Part shown: piece after piece, positions 1 to 5,959 of the stretch
How positions within the stretch are numbered: position 1 is the first letter of the stretch
Layout of the letters: every line of letters starts with the position of its first letter
Origin: Armatimonadota bacterium
Lineage (GTDB): Bacteria > Sysuimicrobiota > Sysuimicrobiia > Sysuimicrobiales > Humicultoraceae
Direction of reading: 5' to 3'
NCBI GenBank assembly: GCA_016199305.1
Contig: JACQGZ010000069.1
Coordinates: 1 to 6,774 of the forward strand
DNA length: 6,774 bases
Program-made: the position numbers and the translations under genes
Notes under the pieces: generated by a model
The model's database searches: none
Told to the model about the DNA's origin: nothing
Seen by the model: only the letters and a program-made list of their open reading frames with translations

Positions 1-852
1 CCCCGCCTCGCGTCCGTAGCGCACGACGGTCCCGTGGAGAGCCTCAATCTCCAGGCGCTTGCCCCGCGCCAGATCATCGTACAGAGAGGACCGGCCCGCC
101 GGTTCCAGGCGCTGCGCAAACGCCAGATGCGCCTCGACCACGTCCGGGCCCAGGCGCACCCCGCGGGCCCGGCCGACGGCGACGACCTCCTCAACGATCT
201 GCCTGAACATCTCCCATGTGGGTGGGGTGGCGCGAATGTCGCCGATGGGCAACCGCGTCAGGGCGGTCATGCCGCTCAGAGCGCAGATGAACGCAAGTTT
301 CACCCACTTCTCGCGCACGACGTCATCCGCGGAGGCCGCCACCCAGCCGGCTTCCTTAAACGTCCCCTCCAGCCGGCGGACGCGATCGCTGAGCCCTCCG
401 CTCCACTCCCCGTAGACCACTTTCCGCGGTCCGCCGGTCTGGGTGATGACCCCAGCGGACCGGATGCCCGCGAAGATGTAGACGACGCCGCCCAGAACCC
501 GGCCGGCGCCGAATGCCCGGGCCAGCACCTCCTCGTTGTCCACGCCATTCTGGAGCGAAAGGATCGCCGTCTCCAGACCGACGGCGGGACGCACTCGCTC
601 GGCCGCCGCCGCCGTGTCGTAGGATTTGACGGTGAAGAGGACCAGGTCGGCGGGATCGCCGGACGGCACCTCGGCCGCAGTGCCGGGGCCGAAGAGGTCG
701 CCGTGGGTCGTGTTCAACCTGATGCCGCCCTGCCGGCGGATGGCGTCGAGATGAGCTCCGCGCGCGATGAAGGTAACCTGATGCCCCGCCGTCGCCAGCA
801 GCCCCCCGAAGTACCCGCCCAGGCCGCCGGAGCCCATGACGGTGACCTTCAC
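1..852 (-). CDS. 2-dehydropantoate 2-reductase family protein (PanE/ApbA-like), 3' end cut by window edge
   Basis: The visible 284 residues resemble ketopantoate reductases, which reduce 2-dehydropantoate to pantoate with NADPH in cytosolic pantothenate/CoA synthesis. An N-terminal Rossmann fold carries GSGGLGGYFG (residues 7-16). The family segment SLQNGVDNEE (99-108) supplies the cofactor-domain Asn102. The C-terminal helical domain has EKWVKL with Lys185 at the position of the catalytic Lys, and LEIEALHG with Glu268 at the position of the catalytic Glu. By my alignment with the E. coli enzyme, the two substrate-site Asn residues four and eight after the Lys are Ile189 and Ser193 here, so the exact 2-oxoacid substrate is uncertain. 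The GTG start overlaps the TGA of the upstream protease gene (GTGA), and a GAGGAGGA sits 12 bases upstream, so translation is probably coupled. Family members are about 300-330 residues, so only a short C-terminus is missing. The family call is firm; PanE function proper is likely but unproven. Confidence 0.9.
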   Translation of the reverse strand, partial: MKVTVMGSGGLGGYFGGLLATAGHQVTFIARGAHLDAIRRQGGIRLNTTHGDLFGPGTAAEVPSGDPADLVLFTVKSYDTAAAAERVRPAVGLETAILSLQNGVDNEEVLARAFGAGRVLGGVVYIFAGIRSAGVITQTGGPRKVVYGEWSGGLSDRVRRLEGTFKEAGWVAASADDVVREKWVKLAFICALSGMTALTRLPIGDIRATPPTWEMFRQIVEEVVAVGRARGVRLGPDVVEAHLAFAQRLEPAGRSSLYDDLARGKRLEIEALHGTVVRYGREAG

Positions 853-3401
853 GGGATCAGGTCGTCCTCCTCGTCAAAGGCGGCACCATCAAGAGCGGCG
901 TCCCAGGGCCCGTCGGGTTTGCCGCCAGCCGGTTCCGGCGCGGGGACCGGCGCCTCCGGCCCGGCGGCGTCTTCGCGCGGGCGGACGGGCATGAACCGCC
1001 GGAGCCGCTCGGCCAGTTCCTCCAGACGCCGGGCCACCCGGCCATTCAGCGTCCCGTCGGGGAAGCGCCCCTGCGCGTCCGCATCGCCGGCGGGAAGCCC
1101 GGTCAGGATCTCCAGCCCCTCGTCGACGGTGCTTACCGCCCAAAGGTGGAACCGTCCCTGGCGCACCGCCTCCGCCACCTCATCGTTCAGCATGAGATTC
1201 CGCACGTTCTGGTGCGGGATAAGGACGCCCTGCCGCCCGGTCAGCCCGATCGCTTTGCAGACGTAGTAGAAGCCTTCGATCTTTTCATTGACGCCGCCGA
1301 TGGGCTGAATCTCGCCGCGCTGATTCACCGATCCCGTGACGGCGATCCCCTGGTCGATCGGGGTGCCGGCCAGGTCGCTGAGCAGCGTGTACAACTCGGT
1401 GGAAGAGGCCGAGTCGCCTTCCACCTCGTCGTAACTCTGCTCGAAGGTCAGCGAGGCGTTGAGGCTGAGCGGCCGGTCCTGGGCGTAGCGCCCGCCCAGG
1501 TAGGCGCCGAGAATGAAGACACCCTTGGTGTGGATCCGCCCCGAGAGCTGCGCTTCTCGGTCGATGTTGACCACGCCGCGCGAGCCGACGAAGGTGCGCG
1601 CGGTGATGCGGTTGGGCCGCCCGAAGGCGTAGTCGCCGAGGGCGTGCACCGCCAGCCCGTTGACCTGGCCCACCTTCGTGCCCTCGATGTCCACGAGCAA
1701 TTGGCCGCGCTGGATCGCCTCGCGGATGCGCTCCTCGATACGGTTCGACCGGAAGACCTTCTCCTCCAGGGCCTGCTCCACGTGCTCGGCGCGCACCACC
1801 TCCGCGCCGCCGCGGCGGGCCCAGGCGGATCCCTCGTAGATGATCTCGGTGACTTCGTTGAACAGGGCGCTCAACTTCTCCTGGTCCCCCGCCAGGCGGG
1901 CGCTGTACTCCAGGACGCGGGCGACGGCGTCGCGGCGGAAGGGGAGCAGTCCCTCGCGGCTGCAGATCGTGCAGATGGCCCGGGCGTACTCGCTGAGGGT
2001 GACCTCGGAGCGCTCCATGTCTACATCGAAATCGGCCTTGATCTTGAAGAGTTTGCGGAAGTCTTCGTCGAGCACGTAGAGCAGGTGGTAGAGCAGCGGG
2101 GAGCCGATGATCGCCACCTTGACGTCCAGGGGGATGGGTTCGGGACGCAGGGTCGCCGTGGGCAGGAGGCCGAGCTGCTCGCCGATGTTCTCGATGCGGA
2201 TCTCCCGGCTCTTCAAGGCCCGCTTCAGCGCCTCCCAGGAGAGCGGCACCATCAGCACGTCCTTGAGCTGCAGGATCAGATAGCCCCCGTTGGCCTGGTG
2301 CAGGGCGCCGGACTTGATCATGGTGAAGTCGGTCACCAGCGCCCCGAACTCCCCGCGGTACTCGACCTTGCCGATCAGGTTGTAGAAGGTGGGGTTGGTC
2401 TCGAAGATGACCGGCGCCCCGCTGGTCTGGCGGTTGTCCACCAGCAGGTTCACCCGGTAGCGCTGAAAGGGATCGCTCCGCCGCCCCACCCCCGGCGGCA
2501 TCGGGAAGGGGAACCGCGGCCCTTCCTCTTCCTCCTTGAAGTCATCGAGATGATCGATGACGTCCCGGTGGAGGCCGTTGAGGTAGTCGACCACGCGCGG
2601 GTGGGTCCGGTAGCCCTCCTTCAGGGGTTCGATCGCCCGATCGACCACCGAGGAGACGGCATCACGTTCGAGGGCCCGCAGCTCCTCGCGCGCCTCACGC
2701 TCCAGGTTGCGCACCTGGCGCAGCGCCTCGCCGATGTCCTGCTGCAGGTTGCGTCCCCGCTCCTGGAGCTCCTCCCGCTGCGGCGCGCCCAACCGCTCGA
2801 TGACATCGGGGGTGAGCGGTTCGCCGGACGGGCCGATGGCGACGGGGAAGATGCCGGCGGGCGTGCGCTCCAGGCCGAAGCCCAGGCGGCGGGCTTCCCC
2901 TTCCAGCGTCTGCCAGATCTCGTTGATCCGCCCCTCGTAGCTCCGGACGAGTGCGGCCCGCCGGGTGGCGAAGCGATCGCTGGCCAGCAGTTTCCGGATC
3001 CCGTCTTTGAGTTCCACGATCAACTCGTCAATCTCGCGGCGGAACCGCTCCCCCGATCCGGCCGGCAGGCTCATGGCCACCGGCTGGTCCGGCTGCTGAA
3101 AGTTGTAGACGTAGCACCAGTCCGGGGGGGTCGGGCGCGTCACCGCCAGGTCGCCGACCTTCTTGCGCGTGTAGGTGGTCCGGCCCGTGCCCACGGGGCC
3201 GGTGACGAAGACGTTGTAGCCGACCTGCGGGACGGTCAGGCCGAAATCCAGCGCGCGGACGGCCCGCGCCTGGCCGACCATGATCTCCTCGGCCGGCAGT
3301 TCGGCGGTCGTCTCGAAGGAGAAGACGGCGGGATCGCAGCGCCAACGCACGGTGTCGGCCGGCAGTCGCAGACGCTCGCGCACGGGGGTTCCATCAGCCA
3401 T
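849..3401 (-). CDS. Lon-like ATP-dependent protease (AAA_32 / Lon C-terminal protease domain), 850 aa
   Basis: This is a cytosolic ATP-driven serine protease of the LonB-like bacterial family that lacks the classical Lon N-terminal substrate domain. The start ATG follows GAGGTGA at a good distance. A P-loop-like GPVGTGRTT (68-76) has Arg where the Walker Lys normally stands, which I recall as usual in this family. A charged, helix-rich insertion (about 200-295), probably coiled-coil, follows. ANGGYLILQLKD (370-381) is the Walker B region, and DEDFRKLFKIKADFD (445-459) is a conserved family block. The C-terminal Lon protease domain (about 570-765) has Ser664 in EGDSAS and Lys707 in GGVNEK. Their spacing of 43 residues equals that of the E. 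coli Lon dyad (Ser679/Lys722), so the protease should be active. The last 45 residues are a Pro/Ala-rich tail ending in an acidic stretch, probably disordered. It lies 19 bp after the zinc-ribbon gene and overlaps the reductase gene by 4 bases. The family is certain; substrates are unknown. Confidence 0.95.
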   Translation of the reverse strand: MADGTPVRERLRLPADTVRWRCDPAVFSFETTAELPAEEIMVGQARAVRALDFGLTVPQVGYNVFVTGPVGTGRTTYTRKKVGDLAVTRPTPPDWCYVYNFQQPDQPVAMSLPAGSGERFRREIDELIVELKDGIRKLLASDRFATRRAALVRSYEGRINEIWQTLEGEARRLGFGLERTPAGIFPVAIGPSGEPLTPDVIERLGAPQREELQERGRNLQQDIGEALRQVRNLEREAREELRALERDAVSSVVDRAIEPLKEGYRTHPRVVDYLNGLHRDVIDHLDDFKEEEEGPRFPFPMPPGVGRRSDPFQRYRVNLLVDNRQTSGAPVIFETNPTFYNLIGKVEYRGEFGALVTDFTMIKSGALHQANGGYLILQLKDVLMVPLSWEALKRALKSREIRIENIGEQLGLLPTATLRPEPIPLDVKVAIIGSPLLYHLLYVLDEDFRKLFKIKADFDVDMERSEVTLSEYARAICTICSREGLLPFRRDAVARVLEYSARLAGDQEKLSALFNEVTEIIYEGSAWARRGGAEVVRAEHVEQALEEKVFRSNRIEERIREAIQRGQLLVDIEGTKVGQVNGLAVHALGDYAFGRPNRITARTFVGSRGVVNIDREAQLSGRIHTKGVFILGAYLGGRYAQDRPLSLNASLTFEQSYDEVEGDSASSTELYTLLSDLAGTPIDQGIAVTGSVNQRGEIQPIGGVNEKIEGFYYVCKAIGLTGRQGVLIPHQNVRNLMLNDEVAEAVRQGRFHLWAVSTVDEGLEILTGLPAGDADAQGRFPDGTLNGRVARRLEELAERLRRFMPVRPREDAAGPEAPVPAPEPAGGKPDGPWDAALDGAAFDEEDDLIP

Positions 3402-3420
3402 GCTGTCACCTCACCGTGAA

Positions 3421-3807
3421 TCAGGAGCCGTGGCGTCCGTGCGGACCACCGGTGGGGGCGCCGGGTTTCGCGGGTTTCGTCGGTAGCTGGACGAATCCGG
3501 TTTGCCGCCCCCTGCCCGCGGTCTTCGATTGCGGCACGCGGGGATGGTGGGCGATGTTCAGGTCCAGGCGCTTCCCGCAGGCGCACACCGTCGCCTGGAC
3601 CGCGGCGGCGTCGATCCAGATGTTGCCCGCGGCCTCGGCCCTCCGGCGGGCGGCCTCGACGGCGCCGGTGCGCGCGTCCTCCTCGTCCTCCTGCTGTCCC
3701 ATCTGGCGGGTGCCGCTGCCGCTAAGTTCATAGAGGAGGGCCTTAGGATAATAGACGGTGTAGCGGCGGCCGCAGCCGCCGCAGGGGAACGTAAAGATCG
3801 TCGCCAT
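3421..3807 (-). CDS. Small zinc-ribbon-like hypothetical protein, 128 aa
   Basis: I do not recognise a named family. The protein opens with TFPCGGCGRRYTVYYPKALL, in which CxxC (Cys9, Cys12) is followed by a basic pair. A second cysteine pair, CAC in TVCACGKRLDLN (Cys75, Cys77), could close a four-Cys zinc ribbon. Between them lies a very polar, charged stretch (about 35-60, DEEDARTGAVEAARRRAEAA), probably helical. The C-terminal 35 residues are Gly/Pro/Lys-rich and look disordered. The frame stays open far upstream, but I chose the ATG at 3807 because the protein-like sequence starts there, GGGAG lies just upstream, and a TACAAT -10 box would exclude longer starts. The gene is first in the operon with the Lon-like protease, so it might be an adaptor or regulator, but that is inference only. 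No signal peptide or membrane segment is present. Confidence 0.75.
   Translation of the reverse strand: MATIFTFPCGGCGRRYTVYYPKALLYELSGSGTRQMGQQEDEEDARTGAVEAARRRAEAAGNIWIDAAAVQATVCACGKRLDLNIAHHPRVPQSKTAGRGRQTGFVQLPTKPAKPGAPTGGPHGRHGS
3727..3754 (+). promoter_or_regulatory. Weak candidate rightward promoter inside the zinc-ribbon gene
   Basis: TTCATA (3727-3732) and GATAAT (3749-3754) are spaced by 16 bases and match the sigma70 consensus at 4/6 and 5/6 positions. Such a promoter would start transcription near 3761 and leave a leader of about 130 bases before the secreted-protein gene at 3890. These bases also encode the conserved-looking YYPKALLYEL part of the opposite gene, so the match may be chance. 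No better rightward promoter was found in the 82-bp divergent gap. Confidence 0.2.
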
Positions 3808-3815
3808 CGTCTCCC

Positions 3816-3843
3816 ATTGTAGGGGGAAAGGGAATAGACGCAA
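3816..3843 (-). promoter_or_regulatory. Predicted sigma70-type promoter for the zinc-ribbon/protease operon, near-leaderless
   Basis: Read on the minus strand, TTGCGT (3843-3838) and TACAAT (3821-3816) are separated by 16 bases. The -10 box differs from TATAAT at one position. Eight bases separate it from the ATG at 3807, so transcription should begin within a few bases of the start codon, giving a leaderless or nearly leaderless mRNA. The boxes fit by eye only; there is no experimental start site. Confidence 0.5.
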
Positions 3844-3889
3844 CCGGAGGGAAGTCTGCACGGGCCCGAGGCGGAAAGGGGAGCGCGCG

Positions 3890-4279
3890 ATGCGGATGTT
3901 GCTGGCAGGTCTGATCCTGGGATTCACCCTGAGCACGCTGGTGGTGATCGTGCCCTTGGTCCTGGCGCAGGGCGCGCCGCCCCTGCAGGAGCTCATCCCT
4001 CTGCCCGGCCCCGGCCAGCAGCAACCGGGCCAAGGCCCCCAGCCCCAGCAGGGACAGGAGGAATGCCAGGTTATCCTCTTCTACTACAACGGGAGGCTCT
4101 ACCGGCTTACCCCGGGTCCGCAGGACGGTCCGGGACGCCCCGGCAGTCCGCCCGAGTTCTTCCACCTGAACCCGTACCAGGGACCGGCGATCCCCGGCCT
4201 GCCGCAGCCCTTCCAGGGGCCGCCGAACCAGCCGGGGGGGCCTGAGCCCAACTTCATCCCCGTGCCTCCCCGGTCATAG
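3890..4279 (+). CDS. Secreted Pro/Gln/Gly-rich hypothetical protein, 129 aa
   Basis: I do not recognise a family. The ATG follows AAGGGGAG (3876-3883) at six bases. Residues 1-26 form a typical Sec signal peptide or anchor: Met-Arg, a long hydrophobic stretch (4-25), then VLA before Gln27 as a likely cleavage site. The mature part is low in complexity. A Gln/Pro/Gly tract (about 39-57, GPGQQQPGQGPQPQQGQ) is followed by a short conventional stretch, ECQVILFYYNGRLYRLTPG (58-76), with the only cysteine. A Pro/Gly/Asn-rich tail then runs to the end. The chain is probably extended and disordered outside the plasma membrane. It is the first gene of the rightward group, and its TAG overlaps the open frame of the MFS gene. 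The good ribosome site and signal peptide argue for a real gene despite its composition. Confidence 0.7.
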   Translation: MRMLLAGLILGFTLSTLVVIVPLVLAQGAPPLQELIPLPGPGQQQPGQGPQPQQGQEECQVILFYYNGRLYRLTPGPQDGPGRPGSPPEFFHLNPYQGPAIPGLPQPFQGPPNQPGGPEPNFIPVPPRS

Positions 4280-4329
4280 CGGCCGCCCGCGCGCTCCGCC
4301 ACGCGCTGGGGCTGGAGCCCAATGTCCTG

Positions 4330-5484
4330 GTGCTCCTCACCTCGATTCTGGTGCTCACCTTTGGCGAGGAGCTCTGGTCGCGCTTCGTCCCCAAGTATCT
4401 TGAACTGCTCGGCGCCGGCGCCTGGGGAGTGGCGGCCTACGGCACGCTGAAGGAACTGCTGGACGCGGTCTATCAGTATCCGGGCGGCTGGGTCACCGAC
4501 CGGCTGGGGCGGCGCGCCGCGCTGACCTTCTTCACCCTCCTGGCCATCGGCGGCTACATCGCGTACCTGATCGCCCCTCGCTGGGAGTGGATCCTCCTGG
4601 GCACCCTCCTGGTCGCGGGATCCACCAGCCTGACGCTGCCCACCGTCTTCGCGGTCATCGGCGACAGCCTCCCGCGGGCCCGGCGGGCGATGGGCTTCGG
4701 CGTCCAATCTCTTTGGAAGCGCGTCCCCATCGTCCTCGCCCCGCCGCTGGGAGGGGGACTCATCGCCGCCCTCGGCCTGGCCGCCGGGATGCGCGTGGGG
4801 CTGGCGCTCACGATTGCCCTGGCGCTGCTCGCCGTGATCGTGGTGCGGCGCCACTATCGTGAAGCGGCCCGGGCCCCAGAGACGTGGCTGCGGTTCCGCG
4901 ACGTGTGGCGCACGATGGACGTCCGGCTGCGGCGGCTGCTCGTCTCCGACTGCCTGGCCCGTCTCGCCGAGGGCATCCCCAACGTCTTCATCGTCCTCTA
5001 CGTCGTCAACGTCCTGCGGGCCGACCTGCTGCGGTTCGGCTGGCTGACCAGCGTGCAGATGGTCACCGCAATCGTGCCGTACATCCCCGTCGCCCGCCTG
5101 GCCGACCGCATGAACCGCAAACCGTTCGTCCTGTTGACCTTCGTCTTCTTCGCCCTCTTCCCGCTGACCCTGGTGTCCGCCGGCGCGGGGATCTGGCTGG
5201 CGGGGGCGTTCGTCGTCGCCGGCCTGCGTGAGATCGGCGAGCCGGCGCGCAAGGCCTTGATCGTGGATCTGGCCGCGCCGGGCGCCCGAGGGCGCGCGGT
5301 GGGGATGTACTATCTCATCCGGGGGCTGGTCGTCTTTCCGGCTTCCATCCTCGGAGGACTCCTGTGGTCCATCGATCCGAGGGCACCTTTTTACGTGGCC
5401 TTTCTGGTCGGCGCCATCGGCGCCGCGTCCTATGCCCTCTGGGGCGAAGCGGACCGGCCGCTCCCCGGCGCCATGGAAGCCTAG
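4330..5484 (+). CDS. MFS transporter, about 384-402 aa, N-terminus uncertain
   Basis: This is an inner-membrane major facilitator with about 12 predicted hydrophobic segments, and its length is normal for the family. From the GTG at 4330, motif A appears as GGWVTDRLGRR (52-62) in the loop after TM2. A degenerate copy, ARLADRMNRK (255-264), lies at the equivalent loop of the second half. TM1 carries FGEELWSRFVPKYLELLG (11-28), which is typical of a group of predicted efflux MFS proteins. The frame is open from 4246, and the residues before the GTG (LRHALGLEPNVL) look like a natural N-terminal extension. However, no ATG, GTG or TTG exists there: only ATA at 4276 (overlapping the preceding stop as ATAG) and CTG at 4306, 4312 and 4327. 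A weak CTGGAG (4311-4316) precedes the GTG. The substrate is unknown. The ChrB-like gene begins 31 bases after the stop, suggesting an oxyanion- or metal-related efflux role. Confidence 0.9.
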   Translation: MLLTSILVLTFGEELWSRFVPKYLELLGAGAWGVAAYGTLKELLDAVYQYPGGWVTDRLGRRAALTFFTLLAIGGYIAYLIAPRWEWILLGTLLVAGSTSLTLPTVFAVIGDSLPRARRAMGFGVQSLWKRVPIVLAPPLGGGLIAALGLAAGMRVGLALTIALALLAVIVVRRHYREAARAPETWLRFRDVWRTMDVRLRRLLVSDCLARLAEGIPNVFIVLYVVNVLRADLLRFGWLTSVQMVTAIVPYIPVARLADRMNRKPFVLLTFVFFALFPLTLVSAGAGIWLAGAFVVAGLREIGEPARKALIVDLAAPGARGRAVGMYYLIRGLVVFPASILGGLLWSIDPRAPFYVAFLVGAIGAASYALWGEADRPLPGAMEA

Positions 5485-5502
5485 CACCGCAGCCTTGTCG
5501 TG

Positions 5503-5510
5503 AGGGGGGA
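5503..5510 (+). promoter_or_regulatory. Strong ribosome binding site of the ChrB-like gene
   Basis: AGGGGGGA ends five bases before the ATG at 5516 and decides this start. There is no terminator or clear promoter in the 31-base gap after the MFS stop, which supports co-transcription. Confidence 0.6.
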
Positions 5511-5515
5511 CCGGC

Positions 5516-5959
5516 ATGAAATGGATCACGCGCGAACACGTGAAGGTGGACCGCGTGGCCTGCCCCTGGTTGATCAAGCGTTTCATTGACCCGCAGGCCG
5601 AGTTTCTCTTCGTGCCCGCCGATCGGGTGGTGGCGGTGGCGGAACGCGAGCGGGGGACGCCGTTTGACGTCCCCGGGGTCGCCCTGGGGCACCATGACGG
5701 GAGGTGCAGTTTCGAAGCCATCCTGGCCCGCTACAACCTCGAGGACCCCGCCCTCCGGCTGCTGGCGCAGATCGTCCACGGCGCGGATGTGGCTGAGGAT
5801 CTCTACGGCCGGCCGGAGGCTCCCGGGCTGCGCGCCGTCGCGGAAGGGTTCCGTCACTTGGGCCTGCGTGACGACCATGATATCCTGCGCAAAGAGTTCA
5901 TCGTGTACGACGCCCTGTACGCGTACTGCAAGCAGCAGGTGGCCCAGGAGACGGCGTGA
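5516..5959 (+). CDS. Chromate resistance protein, ChrB C-terminal-domain type, stand-alone 147 aa
   Basis: The whole protein matches the chromate-resistance (ChrB C-terminal) domain family. It opens with MKWITREHVKVDRVACPWLI (1-20), the family signature with Cys16, and continues KRFIDPQAEFLFVP (21-34). It then has GHHDGRCSFEAIL (58-70, with His59, His60, Cys64 and Glu67), IVHGADVAEDLYG (86-98), and a C-terminal helix, LRKEFIVYDALYAYC. The His, Cys and Asp residues could bind metal. Full ChrB proteins are about 300 residues and act with the ChrA chromate transporter, as chromate-sensing regulators where studied. Here only the C-terminal domain is present and no ChrA is visible; the partner transporter may be the MFS gene upstream. 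No signal peptide is seen, so it is probably cytosolic. The next gene's GTG follows the TGA without a gap. The family is certain; the biochemical role is not established for stand-alone members. Confidence 0.9.
   Translation: MKWITREHVKVDRVACPWLIKRFIDPQAEFLFVPADRVVAVAERERGTPFDVPGVALGHHDGRCSFEAILARYNLEDPALRLLAQIVHGADVAEDLYGRPEAPGLRAVAEGFRHLGLRDDHDILRKEFIVYDALYAYCKQQVAQETA

Noticed and set aside
34..1266. A 410-codon plus-strand frame across the reductase and the end of the protease gene
   Set aside because: Arg/Pro/Ala/Gly-rich with no domain. The minus strand encodes a clear PanE-like protein here.
1146..3419. A 757-codon open frame on the plus strand opposite the Lon-like protease
   Set aside because: Its translation has no recognisable motif and the composition of a GC-rich antisense shadow. 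The minus-strand protease has intact family motifs over the same bases.
3743..4165. A minus-strand frame crossing the divergent gap
   Set aside because: It covers the promoter region and both flanking genes in the wrong frame, and its translation is unlike any protein family.
4280..4329. Possible terminator between the secreted-protein gene and the MFS gene
   Set aside because: The sequence is GC-rich but forms no clear stem followed by a T-run, and it is probably coding for the MFS N-terminus.
4099..5721. A 540-codon minus-strand frame across the MFS and ChrB-like genes
   Set aside because: The translation is a low-complexity run rich in Gln, Gly, Asp and Arg, mirrored from the codon bias of the plus-strand transporter, which has proper motifs.
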